Of a stretch of DNA of 64,000 nt, positions 1 through 6,774 are shown piece by piece. Both the position numbers and the translations under genes were made by a program. The notes below the pieces were generated by a model. That model had not been told where the DNA came from. It saw nothing but the letters and a program-made list of their open reading frames with translations, and ran no database searches. The DNA comes from RYN-230 sp036497945 (GTDB lineage Bacteria; Actinomycetota; Actinomycetes; Streptosporangiales; Streptosporangiaceae), in contig DASXIN010000038.1 in assembly GCA_036497945.1 (NCBI GenBank), forward strand, positions 9,112-73,111. Reading direction: 5' to 3'. The first letter of the stretch is position 1, and each line of letters starts with the position of its first letter.

Positions 1-547
1 CGGGAGCGAGCATGCCCGCGCCCTTGGCCATGCCGCCGATGGTGTAACCGGCCGCCCTGCCGAACGCGATCTTGCTCACCGTGTCGGTGGTCCGGATCGC
101 GTCCGCCGCCGTGGTACCGCCGCTCCGGGACGCCTCGGCCAGCGCGGCGCCAAGCCCGCCGAGCAGCCGGTCCATCGGCAGCCGCTCGCCGATCAGGCCG
201 GTCGAGCAGACGGCGATCTCACCGGCTGACCCGGCGGCCGCGCCGGGCTGCGTGCCGAGTGCCTGGGCCAGGCGTTCGGCCGTGGCGTGCGTGTCCTGGA
301 AGCCGAGCGGGCCGGTGCAGGCGTTCGCGCCGCCGGAGTTGAGCGCTACCGCCCGGACCCGGCCGCCGCGGAGCACCTGCTGCGACCACAGCACCGGGGC
401 GGCCTTGACCCGGTTGCTGGTGAACACGCCGGCCGCAGCGCGGGAAGGCCCGTCGTTCAGCACCACCGCGACATCCCGCTCACCGGATGCCTTGAGCCCG
501 GCGGCCACGCCGGCCGCGCGGAAGCCGAGCGGGGCGGTCACGCTCAC
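1..547 (-). CDS. argJ: ArgJ, glutamate N-acetyltransferase / ornithine acetyltransferase (3' part beyond window)
   Basis: Arginine biosynthesis enzyme that recycles the acetyl group from N-acetylornithine to glutamate; cytoplasmic. About 182 N-terminal residues are visible, starting VSVTAPLGFRAAG. ArgJ landmarks are the VALNSGGANACTG stretch (family form NSGNANACTG) and GGMAKGAGMLAP, which precedes the self-cleavage Thr. That Thr and the beta chain lie beyond base 1, so I cannot tell whether the gene is intact. The GTG start at 547 overlaps the argC stop by four bases (GTGA), so the two are translationally coupled in an argC-argJ operon. An alternative in-frame ATG at 560 lies inside argC. 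Confidence 0.93.
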   Translation of the reverse strand, partial: MSVTAPLGFRAAGVAAGLKASGERDVAVVLNDGPSRAAAGVFTSNRVKAAPVLWSQQVLRGGRVRAVALNSGGANACTGPLGFQDTHATAERLAQALGTQPGAAAGSAGEIAVCSTGLIGERLPMDRLLGGLGAALAEASRSGGTTAADAIRTTDTVSKIAFGRAAGYTIGGMAKGAGMLAP

Positions 548-1575
548 GGGGAGACTCCATTCACGGCGAGGCCTGCCCCCTCGGGCAGGCCGAGCATCAG
601 GTTGGCGATCTGGACGGCCTGCCCGGCCGCGCCCTTGACCAGGTTGTCCAGGGCGGCCACCACAACGGCCCGGCCGACGTTGGCGTCCGCGGTGGCCTGC
701 AGGTGCACCGCGTTGGACCCGATAGTGGCGGCCGTGCTAGGCCAGCGCCCGTCCGGCAGCACGTGGACGAACGGCTGCCCGGCGTACTCGGTGGCGAGTA
801 CCTGCCGGAGGTCTGGTGACGTTGCGCCAGGCCGAAGCCGGGCGGTACAGGTGGCCAGGATGCCGCGCGGCATGGGCGCGAGCAGCGGGGTGAACGACAC
901 GGTGGGCCGGGTGCCGGTGGCCTCGCCGAGCGCCTGCTCGATCTCCGGGGTGTGCCGGTGCACGCCGCCCACCTGGTACGGCGACATCGCGCTCATCACC
1001 TCAGTGGCCAGCAGGCCGGGCCGGGGGGTGCGGCCCGCACCGGAGGTGCCGGAGGCGGCGACCGCGACGATGTCGGCCGGGTCGGCCAGCCCGGCGGCCA
1101 GCAGCGGCGCCAGGGCCAGGATGACCGCGGTGGCATGGCAGCCCGGGGCGGCCACCTGGCGGGCGGCCCGGATCCGGTCCCGGGCCGCGGGCAGTTCGGG
1201 CAGGCCGTAGACCCAGCGCCCGGCGTGCGGGCCGGCGTAGAAGGCCGCCCAGTCAGCCGGGTCGGCCAGCCGGAAGCTGGCGCTCAGGTCGATGACCGCG
1301 ACGCCGGACGGCAGCCGGGCGGCGATGGCCGCGGACTCCTCGTGCTGCAGAGCCAGGAAGACCAGGTCGGCCACGGCCAGCCGGGCCGGCTCGGTCGGCT
1401 CGAAGGTCAGCCCGGCCAGGCCGGCCAGGTGCGGGTGCAGATCGGTGACGGCGGCGCCCACGCTGGCGTGCCCGGTCACCGGGCCGAGCTCGAGATCGGG
1501 GTGACCGGCGATCAGGCGGAGCAGTTCTCCCCCGGCGTAGCCGCTGGCACCGGCTACCGCCACCCGGACTCCCAT
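544..1575 (-). CDS. argC: ArgC, N-acetyl-gamma-glutamyl-phosphate reductase
   Basis: Reduces N-acetylglutamyl phosphate to the semialdehyde with NADPH, the third step of arginine synthesis. The 343-residue protein begins MGVRVAVAGASGYAGGE, a glycine-rich dinucleotide-binding start. It carries the catalytic Cys in APGCHAT (about Cys146) and the HRHTPEIEQ segment with the expected His. The ORF stays open to 1626, but I chose the ATG at 1575 because AGGAGG lies five bases upstream and homologues begin there. It is first in an argCJ operon. A promoter overlapped by candidate ArgR half sites lies about 55-80 bases upstream of the start codon. Confidence 0.96.
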   Translation of the reverse strand: MGVRVAVAGASGYAGGELLRLIAGHPDLELGPVTGHASVGAAVTDLHPHLAGLAGLTFEPTEPARLAVADLVFLALQHEESAAIAARLPSGVAVIDLSASFRLADPADWAAFYAGPHAGRWVYGLPELPAARDRIRAARQVAAPGCHATAVILALAPLLAAGLADPADIVAVAASGTSGAGRTPRPGLLATEVMSAMSPYQVGGVHRHTPEIEQALGEATGTRPTVSFTPLLAPMPRGILATCTARLRPGATSPDLRQVLATEYAGQPFVHVLPDGRWPSTAATIGSNAVHLQATADANVGRAVVVAALDNLVKGAAGQAVQIANLMLGLPEGAGLAVNGVSP

Positions 1576-1627
1576 CCGCCCTCCTGCCGCTCGCGCCTGG
1601 GATCCGGTTCTCCGACCCTCCCGCAAG

Positions 1628-1656
1628 ATTATGCATGAGGATGACTAGTTATGCAA
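1628..1656 (-). promoter_or_regulatory. argC promoter overlapping candidate ArgR (ARG box) half sites
   Basis: Read on the minus strand, TTGCAT (1656-1651) and CATAAT (1633-1628) are separated by exactly 17 bases, a good -35/-10 pair about 50 bases before the argC start. Each hexamer is embedded in an ATGCA motif (1631-1635 and 1651-1655), 20 bp apart, close to two helical turns. ATGCA-type half sites resemble published actinomycete ARG boxes, so arginine-dependent repression by ArgR is the natural reading. ArgR itself is not in this window. Confidence 0.55.
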
Positions 1657-1706
1657 GATGTGTTTCCGGGCTGGTGAAGCCGGGCAGGGTTGGCACCCCA
1701 AAGGAT

Positions 1707-1734
1707 CTTTAAATACGTACCTTTAAATGCGTAC
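1707..1734. repeat. 14-bp tandem direct repeat in the argC/lipoprotein intergenic region
   Basis: CTTTAAATACGTAC (1707-1720) is followed immediately by CTTTAAATGCGTAC (1721-1734), with one mismatch. It is an AT-rich patch in otherwise very GC-rich DNA, between the divergently read argC and lipoprotein genes. It could be a regulator-binding site for the lipoprotein gene. No regulator gene is next to it. Confidence 0.6.
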
Positions 1735-1828
1735 AACGGACGCACTCGGGGGCGCGTCCGACACGGGGAGCCGGCGTCGGAGGGCCACTGGGCTAGCGGC
1801 ATGATGAGGGGCGCGAAAGGAGCCCCCC

Positions 1829-2266
1829 ATGCGCCGTTCCATTCGGCCCGCCGACGCGGCTTTCCCCGTCGTGCTGGCATTGGTCATGCTTACCGGATGC
1901 AGCGGGCACGGGTCAGCCGGGGCCGCGCCGGTTTCGCCTGCGGCTCAGTCCGCGTCACCCGTGCCCAGTGGCCGCCCGTGCGGGATGGGCAAGACCGCGG
2001 CCGGCGTCCCGGTTCAGGTGCAGGTGGTGCGGGGACCGGTGGGCTGCCCGGTGGCCATCAAGCTGCAGCGGGCCTACGCGGCGGAGGTGGCGTCGGGCAA
2101 GGCGCCCGGCAACGGCGGCGGCGGGCCGATCACGGTCACCGGCTGGGTCTGCGTCGGGTTCGACACGCCCGAAATCCTGCGCACCGGGGACACCTCGAAA
2201 TGCACCAGGGACGGCGCCGAGATCGTGGCCGTGCTGCCCAGCCCCTCGGCGTCGCCGTCCTCCTGA
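1829..2266 (+). CDS. Small secreted lipoprotein of unknown function
   Basis: The 145-residue protein has an N-terminal signal with basic residues, a hydrophobic core (about 11-21) and a lipobox LTGC with Cys24, so it should be lipid-anchored outside the cytoplasmic membrane. A Ser/Ala/Pro-rich linker follows, then a small domain with two further Cys pairs and a Gly-rich loop. I do not recognise the family. AAGGAG lies a few bases before the ATG. It reads away from argC and toward the convergent diguanylate cyclase gene. Confidence 0.75.
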   Translation: MRRSIRPADAAFPVVLALVMLTGCSGHGSAGAAPVSPAAQSASPVPSGRPCGMGKTAAGVPVQVQVVRGPVGCPVAIKLQRAYAAEVASGKAPGNGGGGPITVTGWVCVGFDTPEILRTGDTSKCTRDGAEIVAVLPSPSASPSS

Positions 2267-2336
2267 ATTCCCCGCCGGAACGCCTGCCTAAATCCCGCGC
2301 CCAGGCCGGGCCGTTTACCGGGCATCCACCGCATGG

Positions 2337-3683
2337 CTACTGGTGGTTAACGCTCACATCCGCAGAGTTACCCAGTCCTCGACCGGCCCCCACGGTGGCC
2401 GTGTCGGTCACCATCCACACCTGGTTCCGGCCCGCGTGCTTGGCCCGGTACAGCGCGCTGTCCGCGCCGGCCAGCAGGTCGGTGAGCTGGCTGCCAGTTG
2501 TCCTTTCCCAGCTCACACCTAGTGCAGCCACCCCGACGGAGACAGTAACCTGTAGTGGCTCGGTAGCTGGATCATCATCCACGCTGATCGGCATGGCCGC
2601 AATGTGCTTCCGCACCCGCTCCGCGATCTGGCGCGCGTCGGTGGCGCTGGTCTGCGGCAGCAGCAGCGCGAACTCTTCGCCGCCAAACCGGCCGGCCAGG
2701 TCGTAATCGCGCAGGAAAATCTGGAAAGTGTGCGCGATGGCCCGGAGAGCCTTATCGCCGGCCAGGTGACCGTGCAGGTCGTTGACCAGCTTGAAGTGAT
2801 CGATATCGATCAGGACGAGGGCAAGGGGGGTACGTGTACGGACAGCACGAGCCACCTCGGAGGCGGCCTCGCGTTCCCACGTCCCGGCGTTCAGCAGCCC
2901 CGTCTTCGAGTCGATCCGGGACGCGTTCACCAGCTGGGCATGACGCACAGAACGTTGGAGTAGCGTCACAAAAGGTAGTGAGAAGATGATGGTCAAGGGG
3001 GTGATGGCTATGCCGAGCACTACCAGGACGGCGACACACAATTCGACAACGTCGTTCTGTACCTGCTCCCGCTGTAGCAGCATGTCCCGGATGCGCAGGC
3101 CTGGATCCGATGCCTTGACCGCAGGCAGTACCAGGAAGGTATTGATCGCCCACTGCAGTGCCGCGACGGCCGCCACGACCAGCAGCAACATAGAGCTATG
3201 AACGCCGACACTCAGCCCCTGCCCGGTGAACTGCCGGGCCGTCAGGTGAAAGACCATCGAGGCGGCGCCGAAGGACAGCGAGACCGCGGCCGCGCTGAAC
3301 ACGCGGCGATGCAGTGGTATGCGGCGGATCCGCCACTGGATAAGCGCGAACCGGATCAGCGGGGCGAGCAGGGCGTAGAGCGGCGGCAGCAGGACCGCGA
3401 TCGGCAGTTCCCAGACCGCGTAGACATCCTTGATGGCACCCGCGTTCTCGCCGGCACGCCTGGTCAGCTCGACAGTGCTGGCGATGCAGGCCAGCAGCGC
3501 CCCGAACAGCAGCAGGTCACGGCCGTGCAGCGTGGTTCTGGCCGCGGCCAGAACCACCGCGGCGGTACACGCTGTGGTGGTCGCGAGGATGAAGAGGATC
3601 AGCCAGCGCGGCAGCTCCCAGATCGGCCAGGCATGGGCAGCTCGGATGGCGGCGCGCACGCGTGTGCAGACGCCAAGTCGCAT
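2337..3683 (-). CDS. Membrane-bound GGEEF diguanylate cyclase
   Basis: Predicted to make cyclic di-GMP from two GTP. The 448-residue protein has an N-terminal membrane region of about six or seven hydrophobic segments (roughly residues 25-245), then a GGEEF domain. LVLIDIDHFKLVND is the metal/substrate segment and RFGGEEF places the active loop at 334-338. RDYD at 325-328 lies five residues before it, matching the RxxD inhibitory site of product-regulated cyclases. No EAL domain is seen. The start at 3683 was chosen for the GGAGGAGG seven bases upstream; the open frame reaches 3752 without a comparable signal. DNA here is visibly less GC-rich than the flanking housekeeping genes. Confidence 0.92.
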   Translation of the reverse strand: MRLGVCTRVRAAIRAAHAWPIWELPRWLILFILATTTACTAAVVLAAARTTLHGRDLLLFGALLACIASTVELTRRAGENAGAIKDVYAVWELPIAVLLPPLYALLAPLIRFALIQWRIRRIPLHRRVFSAAAVSLSFGAASMVFHLTARQFTGQGLSVGVHSSMLLLVVAAVAALQWAINTFLVLPAVKASDPGLRIRDMLLQREQVQNDVVELCVAVLVVLGIAITPLTIIFSLPFVTLLQRSVRHAQLVNASRIDSKTGLLNAGTWEREAASEVARAVRTRTPLALVLIDIDHFKLVNDLHGHLAGDKALRAIAHTFQIFLRDYDLAGRFGGEEFALLLPQTSATDARQIAERVRKHIAAMPISVDDDPATEPLQVTVSVGVAALGVSWERTTGSQLTDLLAGADSALYRAKHAGRNQVWMVTDTATVGAGRGLGNSADVSVNHQ

Positions 3684-3996
3684 CCGAGCCTCCTCCGTAC
3701 CTGGACCGCTCGCCTCATGGCAACCGGTAAGAACGCTGCCCCGTATTGTCACAGAGCTAGTGCGCCGTCTGTCAAGCCTCCATTACGCACTGATACTACG
3801 ATCCGGTAGATGCGGGACCTACGTGACTCTAGGTTATCAGTTGACTGCAAGTTCTAGCAGCTAGGGTCAGCAGGTTGAAATGCGGCGATCTCCAGCCGAC
3901 CCCTCGTATGGGACCGTAATGCGTGGTATGCACCCTTTACTACAGGGTTTGCCGAAGTCACCAGCTCACATACCCGATGAAGAGAGGAGTATCGCG
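3684..3996. other. Intergenic region before the twin mini-genes
   Basis: No ordinary gene fits here. The left part holds the diguanylate cyclase leader. On the plus strand TTGACT (3841-3846) with TAGGGT (3862-3867, spacing 15) could drive the mini-genes that follow, though the spacing is short. A small inverted repeat, ACCCT/AGGGT, flanks TTACTAC near 3930-3946. An antisense frame at 3854-4138 has no ribosome site and looks spurious. Confidence 0.4.
3745..3775 (-). promoter_or_regulatory. Possible promoter of the diguanylate cyclase gene
   Basis: On the minus strand TTGACA (3775-3770) is a perfect -35 hexamer. GACAAT (3750-3745) is a fair -10 hexamer, but the spacing of 19 bases is long. It lies about 60 bases before the chosen start. 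This rests on consensus matching only. Confidence 0.35.
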
Positions 3997-4023
3997 ATGA
4001 CTGCCACCACTTCCTGGGGCTGA
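3997..4023 (+). CDS. Eight-codon mini-gene encoding MTATTSWG, copy 1
   Basis: Reads ATG to TGA as MTATTSWG. AGAGGAG lies at 3983-3989, seven bases before the ATG, an ideal ribosome site. A second gene for the identical peptide begins exactly 74 bases downstream. The two coding sequences differ at three positions, all fourfold-degenerate third bases (ACT/ACC, GCC/GCG, ACT/ACC), which suggests selection on the peptide. An overlapping seven-codon frame (MKRGVSR, 3977-4000) ends on the ATGA of this gene and could couple its translation. Function unknown; a peptide signal, RiPP core or regulatory micro-ORF are all possible. Expression is not proven. Confidence 0.5.
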   Translation: MTATTSWG

Positions 4024-4070
4024 CCCATCCACCACCCGCCAGCAGACCGACCGCACGGAAGGAGCCACCG

Positions 4071-4097
4071 ATGACCGCGACCACCTCCTGGGGCTGA
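4071..4097 (+). CDS. Eight-codon mini-gene encoding MTATTSWG, copy 2
   Basis: Identical peptide to copy 1, with its own AAGGAG (4059-4064) six bases before the ATG. The copies share the coding stretch and about 18 bases after the stop (ATCCACCACCCG), while the upstream leaders have diverged although both keep a ribosome site. It converges on the MFS transporter gene, whose stop is about 37 bases away on the other strand. No modification enzyme is adjacent. The transporter is the only obvious candidate partner, and that link is speculation. Confidence 0.5.
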   Translation: MTATTSWG

Positions 4098-4134
4098 CCA
4101 TCCACCACCCGGCCGCCAGTGATCGGCGACGGGC

Positions 4135-5463
4135 TCATCCGGCCCGCGGCCGCGACAGCGCGATGGCCAGGGCTCCGGCGAGGCCCAGGACGCCGCCGGC
4201 CGCGATGACCAGGCTGGGTCGGAACTGCTGCGCTGCCGCGCCAGCCAGGATCATCGCTGCGCCCTGGCCGAGGCTCATGCCCCCTTGGGCGATACCGAAT
4301 GCCTGGCCGCGCTGGCCGTCTGGCACCGCCCGGACGAACGCGGCATTGGCAGCCAGCTGGTAACAGTCACACAAGCCACTGATCATGAGCAGTACCAGTG
4401 CCCAGGGCAGCGTCGGGCGAAAGACGAACAGCACCAGCACAGCGCAGCTGCCCGCAGCTAGCGGGCTCATCCAGCGCAGCCGCCGTTGCGGTTGAACCAG
4501 GCGGCTGAACACGACAGCGCCCAGCGCGGCGCCGAACGCCTCGGCGGCCAGGATGAGGCCGACCGCGGCGGCACCGCCACCCAGTGAGTGAGCCAGCGGC
4601 GCAGCCACCCCCTCGGGCACGTTGTAGAAGGCGGCCAGCCAGCCGAACAGCATCGGCGTGAGCAACGCCGGGGTCAGGAAGACCAGCCTGAGGCCGGCCA
4701 GCAGCCCGCGGCCATGGTGACCTGCCGGGTGGGCGGGGCCGGTGGCCGGCCGACCGGCCTGCGCAGCGGGCCGGGGGCGGACCCAGAACGCGGTTATCAG
4801 CGCGGAGAGAATGAACGTCGCGGCGTCGGCCAGCAATGCGGTCCGGACGCCGAAGAAGGCGGTCACTGCCCCGCCGGCAGCGAACCCCAGCACCTGGGCG
4901 AACTGCAGCGTGGTCAGGGTGACCGCGGTGCCGAGCACATACCGGTCGCCGGCCAGGATGTCCGGGTAGAGCGCGGCCCGGGCCGAGGTGAACGGCGCGC
5001 TGATCAAGGTGACCAGGACCAGCAGGCCGACCCGTACGCCGAGCGGCATCCCGGGCAGGGCCATCAGGCCGACCAGCACGGCGCGGCCCAGGTCGCAGCC
5101 GATCATCACCTGCCGGCGCGGCCACCGGTCGGCCAGCCCGGACAGCAGCAGCCCGCCCGCGAACGTGGGCACCACGCTGGCCGCGAACGCGACCGCGGCC
5201 AGCAGGGCGGACCGGGTCTGCTCGAACACCAGCAAGGTGATGGCCACCCGGGCCAGCTGATCGCCGGCCACCGACAGGACCTGGGCGATCCACAGGGCCC
5301 GGAACTCGCCGATCCGGAAGACCTCACCGAACGTGGCCCGCTCGCCAGCACCGGCCATCCCCAATGGGTTGCGCGCATCGGGCGAGATCCGGAATTTCCG
5401 GCTACTGATCGGCGCCTCCCTCCGGAATCGAGCCACCTCGGGCGCGCTGACCGTTCTGATCAC
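4135..5463 (-). CDS. MFS transporter, probable drug/metabolite efflux permease
   Basis: A 442-residue polytopic protein with about twelve hydrophobic segments in two halves and a loop near the middle. LADRWPRRQVMIGCDLGRA matches the loop 2-3 signature of the major facilitator superfamily. It resembles the Gram-positive efflux branch (enterobactin exporter-like, MFS_3 type). The substrate is unknown. The GTG at 5463 has only a weak, distant GAGAGG. The ATG at 5358 (MAGAGERATFGEV), just before the first helix, is a plausible alternative start that removes 35 residues. It is divergent from the next MFS gene and convergent with the MTATTSWG mini-genes. Confidence 0.85.
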   Translation of the reverse strand: MIRTVSAPEVARFRREAPISSRKFRISPDARNPLGMAGAGERATFGEVFRIGEFRALWIAQVLSVAGDQLARVAITLLVFEQTRSALLAAVAFAASVVPTFAGGLLLSGLADRWPRRQVMIGCDLGRAVLVGLMALPGMPLGVRVGLLVLVTLISAPFTSARAALYPDILAGDRYVLGTAVTLTTLQFAQVLGFAAGGAVTAFFGVRTALLADAATFILSALITAFWVRPRPAAQAGRPATGPAHPAGHHGRGLLAGLRLVFLTPALLTPMLFGWLAAFYNVPEGVAAPLAHSLGGGAAAVGLILAAEAFGAALGAVVFSRLVQPQRRLRWMSPLAAGSCAVLVLFVFRPTLPWALVLLMISGLCDCYQLAANAAFVRAVPDGQRGQAFGIAQGGMSLGQGAAMILAGAAAQQFRPSLVIAAGGVLGLAGALAIALSRPRAG

Positions 5464-5535
5464 GCTTCGTAATCACTTGCCAACCTCTCGTATGAAGGCT
5501 ACCGACATCCGCACCGGATCGAAGGGCATTCCCCC

Positions 5536-6762
5536 GTGCGTGACAGCATGATGGCCGTGCAGACGATAACGGCGGTATCCCCCGGTTCGCGGACCCGCAG
5601 CGCCCGCAACGCCGTCTACATCGTCTTCACCGCGGCCGGCTTCGCGTTCGCCAGCTGGGCCGCCCGGATCCCGCAGGTGCGCAGCCAGCTGCGAGTGACC
5701 CCGGGCGTGCTCGGGCTCATCCTGCTCAGCATCGCCGTTGGCTCGACCATCGCGATGCCGCTGTCCGGGCTGGTCATCACCAGGATCGGGGAACGGCGCA
5801 CGGTGCTGGTGATGTCGCTGATCTCAGCTCTCGGCCTGGCCACCGTCGCGGTTGGCTACCAGCACGGGATCCAGCCGGTGGTGGCCGGCCTGTTCCTGTT
5901 CGGCTTCGGCACGGGCAACTGGGACGTGGCGATGAACGTGCAGGCCGCCGCCGTGGAACAGGCCCTCGGCCGGTCCATCATGCCCAGGTTCCACGCCGGC
6001 TGGAGCATTGGCACGGTGGCCGGGGCCGGCCTCGGCGCGATCATGGTCGCGGCCGGCGTGCCGGTCACCGCGCACCTGCTGGCGGTCGCGGCCGTGGTGG
6101 CCATCGCGGTGCCTGCCGCCACCCGCCGCTTCCTGCCGCATGCCTCGGCGCCGGATCCCGGGGCGGCGGCCACCCGGCGCAGCCCGCTCAGCGCCTGGAC
6201 CGAGCCACGGACACTGCTCATCGGCCTGTTCGTGCTGTGCATGGCGTTCACCGAGGGAACCGGCAACGACTGGCTCAGCCTCGGCGTGATAATCGGCTAT
6301 CACGCGACGCCGGTGGTCGGCACGCTCGCGCTGGCCACGTTCCTGGCCGCGATGACCGTGGGCCGGTGGTTCGGCCCACGGTTCATCGACCGGTTCGGCC
6401 GGGTCAGGATGCTGCGGGCCGGCGCGGCCACCGCGCTGGCAGGCCTGCTGCTGATCGTGTTCGGCCGGTTCCTGCCGGCCGCCCTGGTCGGCGCCGTACT
6501 ACTCGGGCTGGGCACCTCACTCGGCTTCCCGGTCGGCCTCAGCGCGGCGGCTGACGACCCCCGGTATGCCCCCGGCCGGGTGAGTACCGCCTCCTCTATC
6601 GGCTACGTAGCCTTCCTGGCCGGGCCCCCGGCGATCGGGTTCCTCGGCAACCACGTCGGTGTGCTGCAGGCCTTGTCACTAGCCGGCGTTGTGCTGGTGC
6701 TGGCTTTTCTGCTTGGTCCGGTGACCGCGCCGCTGCCGGGCAGTGAGCTGGCCCGGGACTAG
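5536..6762 (+). CDS. MFS transporter, YbjJ-like
   Basis: A 408-residue protein with about twelve membrane segments. GFGTGNWDVAMNVQA and MPRFHAGWSIGTVAGAG are typical of the YbjJ-type MFS branch (general sugar/drug transporter-like). Substrate unknown. The GTG at 5536 opens the frame, and ATGs at 5548 and 5551 are equally plausible since no strong ribosome site is visible. It is divergent from the other transporter and ends 12 bases before the convergent pheT. Confidence 0.85.
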   Translation: MRDSMMAVQTITAVSPGSRTRSARNAVYIVFTAAGFAFASWAARIPQVRSQLRVTPGVLGLILLSIAVGSTIAMPLSGLVITRIGERRTVLVMSLISALGLATVAVGYQHGIQPVVAGLFLFGFGTGNWDVAMNVQAAAVEQALGRSIMPRFHAGWSIGTVAGAGLGAIMVAAGVPVTAHLLAVAAVVAIAVPAATRRFLPHASAPDPGAAATRRSPLSAWTEPRTLLIGLFVLCMAFTEGTGNDWLSLGVIIGYHATPVVGTLALATFLAAMTVGRWFGPRFIDRFGRVRMLRAGAATALAGLLLIVFGRFLPAALVGAVLLGLGTSLGFPVGLSAAADDPRYAPGRVSTASSIGYVAFLAGPPAIGFLGNHVGVLQALSLAGVVLVLAFLLGPVTAPLPGSELARD

Positions 6763-6774
6763 CCGGGCTGGCGG

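Noticed and set aside
3854..4138. 94-codon minus-strand frame opposite the mini-genes
   Set aside because: No ribosome site, unrelated composition, and it only mirrors the duplicated DNA.
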